Shown piece by piece: positions 1 to 7,023 of a stretch of DNA of 17,612 nt (its first letter is position 1; each line of letters starts with the position of its first letter). This stretch comes from JAEUIZ01 sp046155605 (lineage in GTDB: Bacteria > Planctomycetota > Phycisphaerae > Phycisphaerales > UBA1924), in assembly GCA_046155605.1 (NCBI GenBank), contig JBJXFQ010000023.1, positions 1-17,612 of the forward strand, read 5' to 3'. The notes under the pieces were generated by a model that did no database searches, was not told the DNA's origin, and worked only from the letters and a program-made list of their open reading frames with translations. The position numbers and the translations under genes were made by a program.

Positions 1-90
1 CCCGCGATCACGCTCGCGCTCGCCGGGCTCTGGGCCGCGCGCCGACGGCGCGCCTCTCACCCCACCCTCCGCATCACCGCCAATCCATAG
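1..90 (+). CDS. C-terminal end of a secreted protein with PEP-CTERM-like sorting tail (partial)
   Basis: Frame 1 is open from the window edge to a TAG at 88-90. It reads as a hydrophobic stretch (AITLALAGLWAA) followed by four arginines and a short polar tail. This is the layout of PEP-CTERM-type sorting signals, and it closely resembles the end of the protein at 16393-17463 (GAIALLVPLAF then SRRRR). Such tails are normally recognised by an exosortase-like membrane protease; no exosortase is in the window. The last 34 bases overlap the convergent methyltransferase gene, so either the tail after the arginines is real or the stop lies in shared sequence. The body of the gene lies outside the window, so nothing can be said about its function. 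The fragment is short, but the other plus frames do not give a sensible protein end. Confidence 0.5.
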   Translation, partial: PAITLALAGLWAARRRRASHPTLRITANP

Positions 91-923
91 TTCGCGGGCG
101 AGAGGCACAGCTCGCACTTGTCATAGACCCCCGCGCCGATCTCGTTGACGCGGTCGAGGATGTGCCGCGGACCGTCCTCGTCTCCTGAATACTCCGGAAA
201 GATGTCGTGGAGCAGCACATAGCCGCCGGTCGCAAGCACGGGCTCCACGGCCCACAAATCCTGGCAAGCACCCTCGATGCCGTGATCGCCGTCGAGGTAC
301 GCGAGTTGCACCCCCCCGCCCGCTCCGCCTGCCACGCCCCCCGCCGCACGCAGCGAATCGTGCATCGCGCGGATGTTCGCGTGGCTGTTGCCCTGGTGGA
401 TCTCGATCACTCGCTCCAGCCCGGCCTCGGCAAAGTTGCGGCGCACAAAGCCCACGCGATCTTGCTCGAGTTCCGCGTCGCGCCAGTGATCAGGCCGGAT
501 CGGCAGGAAGAGATCGAACGTGTGCAGCCGTCCGCCGTCGCCGTTGGCCTCGAGCGCCGATGCGATCCAGATCGAACTGATCCCGATCCACGTTCCCGTC
601 TCGATGACGACCCGCGGCCTGATGTTCCGCACCAGCGCATGCAGAAGCAGCCCCGCCTCGGGCGAGAGCGACGCCGGGAACGACAGCGGCGAGGCGTAGA
701 GCCGCTTGAGCGTCGCGAGCCACGGGGCCGCGGCGGGGTCCAGATAGGCCGGCCATTCCCACGCCCGCGGGTGCTCGCGCCCCCACAGGCCCGAGTGGTG
801 CGCGAGTTGCTCACGCGGCAGAGGCGCACGCGCGCCGACGGCCCGTGGTGGCGCGGGATGCCCACTCACCCACCGCCACACCCGCCGGGCAACCGCACGC
901 TGATACTCGGCCAGGGTTCGCAT
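57..923 (-). CDS. Class I SAM-dependent methyltransferase (Methyltransf_24/TylF-like), copy 1
   Basis: This 288-residue protein has a Rossmann-type methyltransferase core. Motif I is at about residues 105-117 (VVIETGTWIGISSIW), the acidic end of strand beta4 is at 210-214 (LDGDH), and post-motif III is around 231-240 (ATGGYVLLHD). The layout matches the Methyltransf_24/TylF group of small O-methyltransferases and cephalosporin-hydroxylase-like proteins; the substrate cannot be read from sequence. The D-G-D-H cluster suggests a metal site as in TylF relatives (inference). It is clearly paralogous to the gene at 2379-3272: both share EHPRAWEWPAYLD, ALVRNIRPR, the VEPVL-TGGY block and a NYG-A---RRVG end. 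A glycine-rich insert sits just before strand beta4. There is no Shine-Dalgarno sequence, but TACGAT lies 6 nt before the ATG. The gene ends convergently with the partial gene at 1-90. Confidence 0.85.
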   Translation of the reverse strand: MRTLAEYQRAVARRVWRWVSGHPAPPRAVGARAPLPREQLAHHSGLWGREHPRAWEWPAYLDPAAAPWLATLKRLYASPLSFPASLSPEAGLLLHALVRNIRPRVVIETGTWIGISSIWIASALEANGDGGRLHTFDLFLPIRPDHWRDAELEQDRVGFVRRNFAEAGLERVIEIHQGNSHANIRAMHDSLRAAGGVAGGAGGGVQLAYLDGDHGIEGACQDLWAVEPVLATGGYVLLHDIFPEYSGDEDGPRHILDRVNEIGAGVYDKCELCLSPANYGLAVMRRVG

Positions 924-929
924 TGGCGC

Positions 930-935
930 ATCGTA
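930..935 (-). promoter_or_regulatory. -10-like box for leaderless start of methyltransferase copy 1
   Basis: TACGAT on the minus strand ends 6 nt before the ATG at 923. This places a transcription start at or next to the A of the start codon. No purine-rich ribosome binding site is present and no good -35 box is visible. It belongs to a pattern seen at several genes in this window. Confidence 0.35.
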
Positions 936-947
936 CAGGCCGCCGTG

Positions 948-2315
948 TCATCGTGGCCCACCCCGTGGCCGTCGAACATTCGGCTTCGCCGTCGAATCTC
1001 GCTTTGCGGGCTTCGCGCTGAGAAGACGCAGTTCGCTCGAATCGCCCTGCTCATCACCCATCGGCATGAGCAAACAACCTTTGCGACAGATCGCCGCCAC
1101 CTCCGAGATCATCGCGGCGAGACCGCTCTCGACGCTTGTCGCCCAATGCCTCGTGCTCCAGACGCCGCAGATGAATCGGAAGACGTGACCCGCCCGAGGG
1201 CCGCGCGTTGGAACCAGGAAAAACGACGGGCCGCATTCGGCAAGGACATGGACATCCCTGCTTTCGCAGTTGAGCGGTGCCATATACCGATCGATCGTCT
1301 CCGGGTCGTCGACATCCCAGTTCTGCATCTCGTACATCACAACCGCGTGCGCGGCGCGCTGATCCGCAAGCCCAAGAATCTCCAGATATGCGGCGGAGAT
1401 CGGGAAGCCCGCCGGATGGAACACAACTGCGCCGTCGTGCTCACGGTAGAACTCCAGCAACGGCAGCAAGCGCGGCGCCTTACGCACCTTTGCTTCAAGC
1501 AGCGCAAGCTGCGCGGCGGCGGCTGGCCGCCTGAACCTTGTCGTCCCGGTGATCGTCATCGTGCGACGAACAGCTTTGAGTCGCGAAATGATGACCGATC
1601 TCGGCGCTGTTCTCGTCGGCTTCAGCTCGGTCACCTCTCGCTCGGCGACATACTTCAAGTCCCACCGCGTGACGGCGAACACATCGGCAAGCTTCTTCGT
1701 CAACCTGGGGCTTGCGACGCGGATCGGCGCGCCGCCGCGGCGTCTTACCGGGGCATCCTCCCCCCACATGCGACGAAGGCGTTGCCGCTGTTCTTTCTGA
1801 GTAGGCCATTTCGATGAGAGCCATGCCGGCTCACCCGCAGGCCATAGGGATAGGTCAAGGAGCCCGCGTGCCGCAACAATGCCGGTGCCGCCGTTGGTTT
1901 CGAGCCACTTCAGGTCCTGGCGTTGGTTCTTGTACGCCAACTCATTGTCTTTCTTGATGGTCTCCTTCGACAACCAAGGCATCTCAAAGTACCACTCATC
2001 AAAGCGAACAGGGGATACGACGTCGTCGCCGCGCGCCTTGCAAGCGGACTCGGCGCGGACAATCGTGGTTCGGACGAGTGGCCCTTCGAGCTTCTCCAGG
2101 GTCGAGGCGAACCTCGGCTCCAAACCTTCAAGGACCTCGGCGCGCGGAGCGCCCGATTCAAACTCTGAGATCAGCGCGAGGAGGTGTTCCGAGCCCTGAG
2201 CGCCGCGATGCGCTTTCCGATGCCACGCAAGATAGCGGCGCAGATTCCTCGCCGAGAACATGTGGCGGCACCAAACCGGCAAAGCAAGCAACTCCGACTC
2301 AAGGATGACTTTCAT
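948..2315 (-). CDS. Unknown protein with probable C-terminal SUKH (SMI1/KNR4-like) domain
   Basis: This 455-residue protein is not recognised over its N-terminal half. That half is rich in Trp and basic residues, with a WYFEMPWLSKETIKKDNE stretch and an Arg/Lys-rich segment around residues 150-240. The region from about residue 275 resembles SUKH/SMI1-KNR4 domains: a Pro-Leu-Leu-x-x-Phe-Tyr-x-x-His-Asp-Gly motif (LLEFYREHDGAVVF), a middle strand region, and a closing FFLVP then GHVFRF block. SUKH proteins are best known as immunity proteins of polymorphic toxin systems and in other conflict settings; a role here is inference. The last ~30 residues are basic and low complexity. Local base composition is lower than its neighbours (29/60 G+C at 1921-1980 against 44/60 at 661-720), and it separates two paralogous methyltransferase genes, which points to insertion. 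The ATG at 2315 has no Shine-Dalgarno; TAGTAT lies 9 nt upstream. Confidence 0.6.
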   Translation of the reverse strand: MKVILESELLALPVWCRHMFSARNLRRYLAWHRKAHRGAQGSEHLLALISEFESGAPRAEVLEGLEPRFASTLEKLEGPLVRTTIVRAESACKARGDDVVSPVRFDEWYFEMPWLSKETIKKDNELAYKNQRQDLKWLETNGGTGIVAARGLLDLSLWPAGEPAWLSSKWPTQKEQRQRLRRMWGEDAPVRRRGGAPIRVASPRLTKKLADVFAVTRWDLKYVAEREVTELKPTRTAPRSVIISRLKAVRRTMTITGTTRFRRPAAAAQLALLEAKVRKAPRLLPLLEFYREHDGAVVFHPAGFPISAAYLEILGLADQRAAHAVVMYEMQNWDVDDPETIDRYMAPLNCESRDVHVLAECGPSFFLVPTRGPRAGHVFRFICGVWSTRHWATSVESGLAAMISEVAAICRKGCLLMPMGDEQGDSSELRLLSAKPAKRDSTAKPNVRRPRGGPR

Positions 2316-2324
2316 AAGATGAAC

Positions 2325-2354
2325 ATACTACCGTGACCTGCTCTGCGAGTGCAA
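2325..2354 (-). promoter_or_regulatory. Candidate promoter of the SUKH-domain gene
   Basis: On the minus strand TTGCAC (2354-2349) is followed after 18 nt by TAGTAT (2330-2325), and the ATG follows 9 nt later. The gene has no ribosome binding site, so the message would be leaderless or nearly so. The -35 is weak (TTG conserved). Confidence 0.35.
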
Positions 2355-2378
2355 TCGCTCACGATCGCCAAAGCGCGA

Positions 2379-3272
2379 TCAGCCCACGCGCCGCAGGAGC
2401 GCCATGCCATAGTTGAGCGGCGCGGTGTGCAACTCGCACAGTTCGTAGACGCCCTGCGCGACCTCGCGGATGTGGTCGATGACGTGCCGCGGGCCTTGGT
2501 GGTCGCCGCATTGCTCTGGGATCGTGTCGTGGAGGATGATGTAGCCGCCGGTGTTGAGGACGGGCTCGACAGCGGCCAAGTCCCTGAACACGCCCTCGAC
2601 CGTGTGGTTCCCGTCGATAAGCGCAAGGTCCACGCCGCCCGGCCAGTCGGTGATCGGCTGGCCCCACGCCGCGCGCACGGCCTCCTCGCTCGGCCGGAGC
2701 AACGCGTGCAGGTTGCGGACCTCGGTCGAACTGTCGCCGGGATGGATCGAGACGACGCCTTCGAGCCCGGCCCGCGCGATCGAGCGTTTGAAAAGCCCGA
2801 GCCGATCTTCGATCCCCTCGTCGCGCCACGGCCCCGGAGCCATGGGACCGAAGTCGTCGAAAGCGTGCAGCACCGGCACCTGCTTGCTTGGGTACCCCGC
2901 CCCTCCGGGGCGGTCTTCACGACTGGCCCCGCCTTCCTTCATCGCCGCCCCCATCCAGATCGTGCTGACGCCGATGAAACTTCCGATCTCGATCGCTCGC
3001 CTCGGGCGGATGTTGCGGACGAGCGCGAAAAGCATCAGCCCGGCCTCGGGCGCGAGCGACGCAGGAAACGCCCAGGGCGTCGCATACAACTCCTTGAGCG
3101 CCATCAGCCACGCGCACGCGGGCTGGTCGAGATACGCCGGCCATTCCCACGCGCGCGGATGCTCCGCGTCGTCGCGCAGACGCGGGAAAAAGCCCAGCGC
3201 GTGCCTCGGCAACACGCCCCGATTCGGCGGGATCAACGGCGGACTCGGCTTCTCTCGCGGCGCGCTGCTCAC
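2379..3272 (-). CDS. Class I SAM-dependent methyltransferase (Methyltransf_24/TylF-like), copy 2
   Basis: This 297-residue protein has a methyltransferase core: motif I at about 93-105 (AIEIGSFIGVSTIW), the beta4 acidic cluster at 219-223 (IDGNH) and a VLNTGGYIILHD segment at 239-249. It is a paralogue of the protein at 57-923. The DGDH of copy 1 is DGNH here, and copy 2 carries a polar, Gly/Arg-rich insert (about 113-130) after motif I, so the copies may differ in substrate or metal use. The predicted start is GTG at 3272; the N-terminal ~35 residues are proline-rich and not conserved with copy 1. No Shine-Dalgarno is seen; a TACGCT box lies 5 nt upstream. The end has the same NYG-A-L-RRVG signature as copy 1. 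The substrate is unknown, although the duplicated pair suggests tailoring of a secondary metabolite or surface glycan (inference). Confidence 0.85.
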   Translation of the reverse strand: MSSAPREKPSPPLIPPNRGVLPRHALGFFPRLRDDAEHPRAWEWPAYLDQPACAWLMALKELYATPWAFPASLAPEAGLMLFALVRNIRPRRAIEIGSFIGVSTIWMGAAMKEGGASREDRPGGAGYPSKQVPVLHAFDDFGPMAPGPWRDEGIEDRLGLFKRSIARAGLEGVVSIHPGDSSTEVRNLHALLRPSEEAVRAAWGQPITDWPGGVDLALIDGNHTVEGVFRDLAAVEPVLNTGGYIILHDTIPEQCGDHQGPRHVIDHIREVAQGVYELCELHTAPLNYGMALLRRVG

Positions 3273-3332
3273 GATCTAGCGTAGCGTGGACGCGACACCT
3301 TCTTGAGATGACACGCTCAAGTGCCCGAAGTT

Positions 3333-3368
3333 GACGCCGAGGATGAGGCCTTGCGAATCCTCGGGTCG
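3333..3368. repeat. Dispersed 36-bp hairpin repeat, copy A
   Basis: CCGAGGAT (3337-3344) pairs perfectly with ATCCTCGG (3357-3364) around a 12-nt loop. The 36-bp unit matches 7054-7089 at 34 of 36 positions. On the minus strand it begins about 9 nt after the cdaR stop codon, so it may end or protect the cdaA-cdaR transcript. There is no T-run after the stem, so it is not a textbook intrinsic terminator. Confidence 0.7.
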
Positions 3369-3376
3369 CTCGCCTC

Positions 3377-4432
3377 TCACGAGCCCGGCGCGCCTCGCCG
3401 CTTCACCATCAGCCGCACCAGCCGCTGCTTGGCCTCGAACCGCAGCAGGCCCGGCGCGTCCTCGAAGACGGCCTCCTGCTCCAGTGGCTGCCCGGACGAC
3501 GCCGCCCGCTCCAGGTCATCCAGCGAGAGCGCCACATACGCCACCGGCCTGATCTTCTCGCCCACGATCTGATCGATCAGGTCGCTCGGCCCGCGCACCA
3601 CCACGTCCGTCAGCAGCCGCCCCTCGGGCGGAATCGTGATGTCCCACAGCCCCAGTTCCGTCGGCGCCAGACGCACATGCACCGGCACCGTCGGCAGCGT
3701 GATCTCCTTCGTCCGCGTCCGCAGCGAGACCGCCACCGAGACCCGAGGTGGATCGATCGTCACCTGTTCCAACCCCATGAGCACCGCGGGCGGCTCCACC
3801 ACCAGCGCGTTGATCGTCGAGCGCCGTCCCTCGGGCAAGGGCGAGAGCGAATCGGCCCCGAGACGCACCGTAGCGACCAGTTCCGCCGGCAGATCCTTGG
3901 CGATCGCGCCCGGGATGCTCAACCGCACCGACGAGGGCGAGGCCTCGGGTGCGCCCTCCAGCGCCGCGCCGGGCGGCACTTCGACGCGCACCGTCGCCGT
4001 CCGCGTGACCAGCGAATCGATATCAATGACCACCGAAGCGGGCTCGGACGACGCGATCCGCACGTGCGTCTCGCGCACCTCCGCGATTGAGCCGATCGCC
4101 GACGCCAGGTCCACCACATGCCGACCGGGGTCGAGCGGGATGGTGTCGCGCCCGGGCTGGAGCCGCACCGGCCTGCGGAAGCGCCCGATCAGATCGTCCA
4201 TCCGCGCGTTGGAGCCCTCCAGCGTCAGCGTCACGCTCCCCGTGAACTCCTGACCCGAGGCCAGCCGCACCACACGCTCGCTCTCGGGCGCGGCCCGGAA
4301 AATAACTTCGACCCGAACCTGCTCCACGCGCAGGCTCTCCGATTCGGCGAGCAGCCAGATCAGCAGGGTGATCGCGGCGATCGCGAGGATCGAGCGCGCC
4401 GAAGCCAGCGCCTGCGAGGTCGCCGTGCTCAT
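3377..4432 (-). CDS. cdaR: YbbR-domain protein, CdaA partner/regulator
   Basis: This 351-residue protein has one N-terminal membrane segment (about 13-28, ILAIAAITLLIWLLAES) followed by an extracytoplasmic region of repeated YbbR-type beta domains. Their hallmark strands recur, for example VEVIFRAAPES, GSVTLTLEGS, VRLQPGRDTIPL and VVRGPSDLIDQI. YbbR/CdaR proteins bind the diadenylate cyclase CdaA at the membrane and modulate c-di-AMP synthesis in Firmicutes. The same gene pairing here supports the assignment more than sequence identity does. Its ATG overlaps the cdaA stop (ATGA at 4429-4432), so the two are translationally coupled. A glmM gene, which often follows in Firmicutes, is not downstream; instead a hairpin repeat follows the stop. 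The C-terminal ~20 residues are basic. Confidence 0.8.
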   Translation of the reverse strand: MSTATSQALASARSILAIAAITLLIWLLAESESLRVEQVRVEVIFRAAPESERVVRLASGQEFTGSVTLTLEGSNARMDDLIGRFRRPVRLQPGRDTIPLDPGRHVVDLASAIGSIAEVRETHVRIASSEPASVVIDIDSLVTRTATVRVEVPPGAALEGAPEASPSSVRLSIPGAIAKDLPAELVATVRLGADSLSPLPEGRRSTINALVVEPPAVLMGLEQVTIDPPRVSVAVSLRTRTKEITLPTVPVHVRLAPTELGLWDITIPPEGRLLTDVVVRGPSDLIDQIVGEKIRPVAYVALSLDDLERAASSGQPLEQEAVFEDAPGLLRFEAKQRLVRLMVKRRGAPGS

Positions 4433-5328
4433 GCCGCGTCTCCCTTCTCCGAAGGCCGCTCCGCCGGCGTCGCCTCCGACGTTTCCGCCTCCGCCTGTGC
4501 CGCGGTCGGGGTGTCGTGTGGCGACGACTGCACCCGCAGCCGCCTCAGCAACTCGTCTCGGAAGTCCTCGCGAGCCAGAGGCTCCGAGAGCAGCCCACGC
4601 TCAGCGATGCGGATGTTCCCCGTCTCTTCGCTCACCACGACCACCAGCGCGTCGCACTCCTTCGAGAGCCCCACCGCCGCCCGGTGCCGAGAGCCCAGCC
4701 GCGCGTCGGGCATGTCCGCCGGGTCGGCCAACGGCAACTGCACCCCCGCCGCCTGCACCACATTGCCCTGGATCACCACCGCCAGATCGTGCAGCGCCGT
4801 GCCCGGAAAGAAGATCGTCTGCAGCAGCCGCGCCGAAAGTTCGGCCCCCAGCGGCGTCCCGCCCTCGACGATCCCTCGCAGCGGAACCTGCCTCTCCACA
4901 GCGATGATCGCCCCGAACCGCGACTTCGACAGATACGCACACGCGTCCGCGATCGCATCGACCGCTTTGGCCAGTCGCGGCGAGCCCGCCCGCAGGAACG
5001 GTGCCTCGCCGAGCCGGATGATCGCCCGCCGCAGTTCCGGCTGAAAGATCACGACGAGCGCCACCGCCACGATCGCCAGGAAGCGGTCATACAGGAACAC
5101 CACTCGCTGGAAGGCCTCGCGCCCGCCCGCCACGCGCGCGATCACCGTCCCCGCCACCAGGATCACCAAAAGCCCTTTGAGCGCCCCCGCCGCACGCGTC
5201 CCGCGCACGAACCGCGCCACAGCCCACACCACCAGCCCGATCAGCAGCAGTTCGACCGCCACTTCCCACGCGGGGTATGTCCCCACCCGGCTCACCATCG
5301 ACCAAAATCGATCCAACCACTGCGTCAT
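4429..5328 (-). CDS. cdaA: Membrane diadenylate cyclase (CdaA/DacA family) with altered DGA motif
   Basis: CdaA makes c-di-AMP from two ATP at the cytoplasmic face of the membrane. The 299-residue protein has three hydrophobic N-terminal segments (about 23-40, 50-66, 83-95), the FQPELRR linker, and a DAC (DisA_N) domain from about 120 to 245. FGAIIAVER, the LGSRHRAAVG block (RHR at 214-216) and VVVVSEETG are intact. The usual D-G-A motif reads D-L-A (181-183; Leu codon at 4785-4783), which changes a nucleotide-contacting loop and could reduce or alter activity. The start is placed at the ATG at 5328 because GGAGG lies 4 nt upstream; an in-frame ATG at 5364 adds 12 residues but has no such site and would run into the divergent promoter. 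The C-terminal tail is Thr/Ala/Glu-rich and low complexity. It is co-transcribed with cdaR. Confidence 0.88.
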   Translation of the reverse strand: MTQWLDRFWSMVSRVGTYPAWEVAVELLLIGLVVWAVARFVRGTRAAGALKGLLVILVAGTVIARVAGGREAFQRVVFLYDRFLAIVAVALVVIFQPELRRAIIRLGEAPFLRAGSPRLAKAVDAIADACAYLSKSRFGAIIAVERQVPLRGIVEGGTPLGAELSARLLQTIFFPGTALHDLAVVIQGNVVQAAGVQLPLADPADMPDARLGSRHRAAVGLSKECDALVVVVSEETGNIRIAERGLLSEPLAREDFRDELLRRLRVQSSPHDTPTAAQAEAETSEATPAERPSEKGDAA

Positions 5329-5344
5329 CGCGCCTCCAGCCACC

Positions 5345-5364
5345 AGTGTACCGCAGACTAACAT
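5345..5364. promoter_or_regulatory. Divergent promoter region between cdaA and nfu
   Basis: Only 42 nt separate the two start codons. On the plus strand TAACAT (5359-5364) lies 6 nt before the nfu ATG with no Shine-Dalgarno, suggesting a leaderless message. On the minus strand TACACT (5350-5345) lies 16 nt before the cdaA ATG, leaving room for its GGAGG. The two -10-like boxes would make RNA polymerase binding mutually exclusive. No clear -35 boxes are seen. Confidence 0.35.
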
Positions 5365-5370
5365 TCGGCC

Positions 5371-5637
5371 ATGCCCATCCGGGTCGTTGAGTTTCAGCCC
5401 ACGCCCAATCCCAACGCCGTCAAGTGCCTGCTCGACCGCGCCGTCACGGACTCCCCGCGCTCCTTCCGCGCCCCCGAATCCGCCGGCGACGACGCCATCG
5501 CCTCGCGCCTCTTCGCCATCGACGGCATCACCAACGTCCTCATCGTCGGCGACTGGGTCTCCGTCGGAAAGCGCCCCGAAATCGCCTGGGCACCACTGAA
5601 AAGGGCCATCACCGCCGCGCTCGCCGAGGTTCCGTGA
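5371..5637 (+). CDS. Stand-alone Nfu/NifU N-terminal domain protein
   Basis: This 88-residue protein matches the Nfu N-terminal domain (PF08712): the TPNPNAVK motif near the N-terminus, an LFAIDGITNVLIVGDWVSV strand pair in the middle, and a W-x-x-L-K-x-x-I end. In full-length Nfu proteins this domain precedes a C-terminal CxxC domain that carries the Fe-S cluster. Here that domain is absent and only one Cys remains, so this protein is unlikely to be a scaffold by itself; it may be an adaptor that contacts Fe-S clients. Its stop overlaps the start of mutY, whose product carries a 4Fe-4S cluster, so the coupling makes biochemical sense (inference). The start has no ribosome binding site; TAACAT lies 6 nt upstream. 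Confidence 0.82.
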   Translation: MPIRVVEFQPTPNPNAVKCLLDRAVTDSPRSFRAPESAGDDAIASRLFAIDGITNVLIVGDWVSVGKRPEIAWAPLKRAITAALAEVP

Positions 5638-6758
5638 TGGCCTCCCGCGACCGCTCGATCGCCACCCGCATCGAACGCTGGTTCAATATTCATGCCCGCC
5701 CTCTGCCCTGGCGCACCACGCCCCGCGATCCCTACGCCTCGCTCGTCAGCGAGGTGATGGCCCAGCAGACCCAGATCTCCCGCGTCCTCGATCGTTTCCC
5801 GCCCTTCATCGCTCGCTTCCCAACGCTCCGCGCCCTGGCCGAAGCCGACGAGCACGATGTTCTCGCGCTCTGGTCCGGCCTGGGCTATTACCGTCGCGCT
5901 CGCAACCTCCACGCCGCCGCCCGCGAGATCGCCACTCGCTTCGACGGCCTCGTCCCCGATTCCGTCAACGATCTCCGCTCGCTCCCCGGCATCGGGCGCT
6001 ACACCGCCGGCGCCATCGCCTCCATCGTTTTCCATCACCCCGAGCCGATCGTCGATGGCAACGTCGCCCGCGTTCTGCTCCGGGTCGAAGGCCGCGACCT
6101 CGTCGGCCCTGCCGCACAGCGATTCGCATGGTCGCAGGCCTCGAAACTCATCGCCATCGCGCCAGACCCAGCCGCCTTCAACGAAGGACTCATGGAACTC
6201 GGCGCGACCATTTGCACGCCCCGCTCCCCGCGATGCGACGCCTGCCCGCTCCACCGACTCTGCATTGCCCGCCGCAAAGACCTCCAGAACGCCATTCCGC
6301 GTCCGAAGCCCCCCGCCGCTCGCTCCATCCTCTATTGCTCCACCGTCCTCATCCGCGACACCCGCGAGCGGATTCTTCTCGAACGTCGACCAGACACCGG
6401 CCTGTGGGCGGGCCTCTGGCAACTCCCTACCTGGGAGCGCCCGCGCTCGTTTCCCACCGCGGCCATTCTCGCCGATGCCCTTGGCTTGTCCCTCCAACGC
6501 CCGATCGCCACCCGCCGGCGCGAACTCTCCCACCGCGCCGTTCGCTTCCGCCTTTATGCCGCCTCCCTCGCGCGAGGTGAGGCCACACGCATCGCCCGCG
6601 CCCGACCCGGCTCGCGCTGGGTTTTACCCGCTGACCTCGCCGCCCTCCCCCTTTCGAGCGCCCAGTCCGAACTGCTGCTTGCCGCGGGCCTATACTCGAC
6701 CCCAACCCGTCGTCCGGGCCAGAACCCGGGCCGATCGACCAAGACGGAGCCTGTATGA
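5637..6758 (+). CDS. mutY: A/G-specific adenine glycosylase
   Basis: MutY removes adenine mispaired with 8-oxoguanine or guanine in base excision repair. The 373-residue protein has the catalytic Glu39 in SEVMAQQTQ, the GLGYYRRARNLH helix (81-92), the helix-hairpin-helix LPGIGRYTAGAI (116-127) with catalytic Asp140 in PIVDGNVARVL, and the 4Fe-4S ligands Cys193, 200, 203 and 209 in the exact C-x6-C-x2-C-x5-C spacing. The C-terminal third (about 235-350) is the NUDIX-like 8-oxoG recognition domain, with LLERRPDTGLWAGLWQLP as its signature. The start is the ATG at 5637-5639, which overlaps the nfu stop (TGATG); the reading frame is open further upstream but overlaps nfu. The 3' end overlaps the rpsR start codon (ATGA at 6755-6758). 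A short Arg/Pro-rich tail follows the NUDIX-like domain. Confidence 0.96.
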   Translation: MASRDRSIATRIERWFNIHARPLPWRTTPRDPYASLVSEVMAQQTQISRVLDRFPPFIARFPTLRALAEADEHDVLALWSGLGYYRRARNLHAAAREIATRFDGLVPDSVNDLRSLPGIGRYTAGAIASIVFHHPEPIVDGNVARVLLRVEGRDLVGPAAQRFAWSQASKLIAIAPDPAAFNEGLMELGATICTPRSPRCDACPLHRLCIARRKDLQNAIPRPKPPAARSILYCSTVLIRDTRERILLERRPDTGLWAGLWQLPTWERPRSFPTAAILADALGLSLQRPIATRRRELSHRAVRFRLYAASLARGEATRIARARPGSRWVLPADLAALPLSSAQSELLLAAGLYSTPTRRPGQNPGRSTKTEPV

Positions 6759-7000
6759 GCAAGTTCAGCCGTTTCACCACGCCGACCACCAAGATCAAAG
6801 TCGCCAAGACCACCGGCAAGGGCAAGACCATCGTCGACTGGAAGGACGTTGAAAACCTCCGCCGACTGATGAGCCCCAACGGCAAGATCTACGGCCGCAA
6901 ACGCTCGGGCCTCACTGCCTCCGAGCAGCGCCTCGCCTCCCAGGCTGTCAAGCGGGCTCGCTTCATGGGCCTCCTGCCCTACACCTCAGCGACGCTGTAA
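6755..7000 (+). CDS. rpsR: 30S ribosomal protein bS18
   Basis: This 81-residue protein matches bS18. It has a variable Lys/Thr-rich N-terminus, then DWKDVENLRRLMSPNGKI, a Gly-Arg-Lys segment, and the conserved RLASQAVKRARFMGLLPYT end that contacts 16S rRNA on the platform. The N-terminal zinc-binding Cys pair seen in some bS18 proteins is absent. Its ATG overlaps the mutY stop (ATGA), so it is translationally coupled to mutY rather than placed in the usual rpsF-rpsR-rplI cluster. The 3' flank holds two hairpins. Whether a second rpsR exists elsewhere in the genome cannot be seen here. Confidence 0.95.
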   Translation: MSKFSRFTTPTTKIKVAKTTGKGKTIVDWKDVENLRRLMSPNGKIYGRKRSGLTASEQRLASQAVKRARFMGLLPYTSATL

Positions 7001-7023
7001 GCAGCGTTGCGATTTTGTATTTG

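Noticed and set aside
207..1817. A 536-codon open frame on the plus strand across the methyltransferase and SUKH genes
   Set aside because: It is antisense to two genes with recognisable motifs, is Arg/Pro/His-rich with no domain, and reflects the GC-rich lack of stop codons.
2349..3284. A 311-codon plus-strand frame opposite methyltransferase copy 2
   Set aside because: Low-complexity Arg/Asp/His-rich shadow of a clear methyltransferase gene.
3333..3368. Calling the hairpin repeat a standard rho-independent terminator
   Set aside because: The stem is strong, but no T-run follows on either strand in any of the three copies.
5394..6533. A 379-codon minus-strand frame opposite nfu and mutY
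   Set aside because: Gly/Glu/Ala-rich antisense translation; mutY on the other strand has all catalytic and cluster residues.
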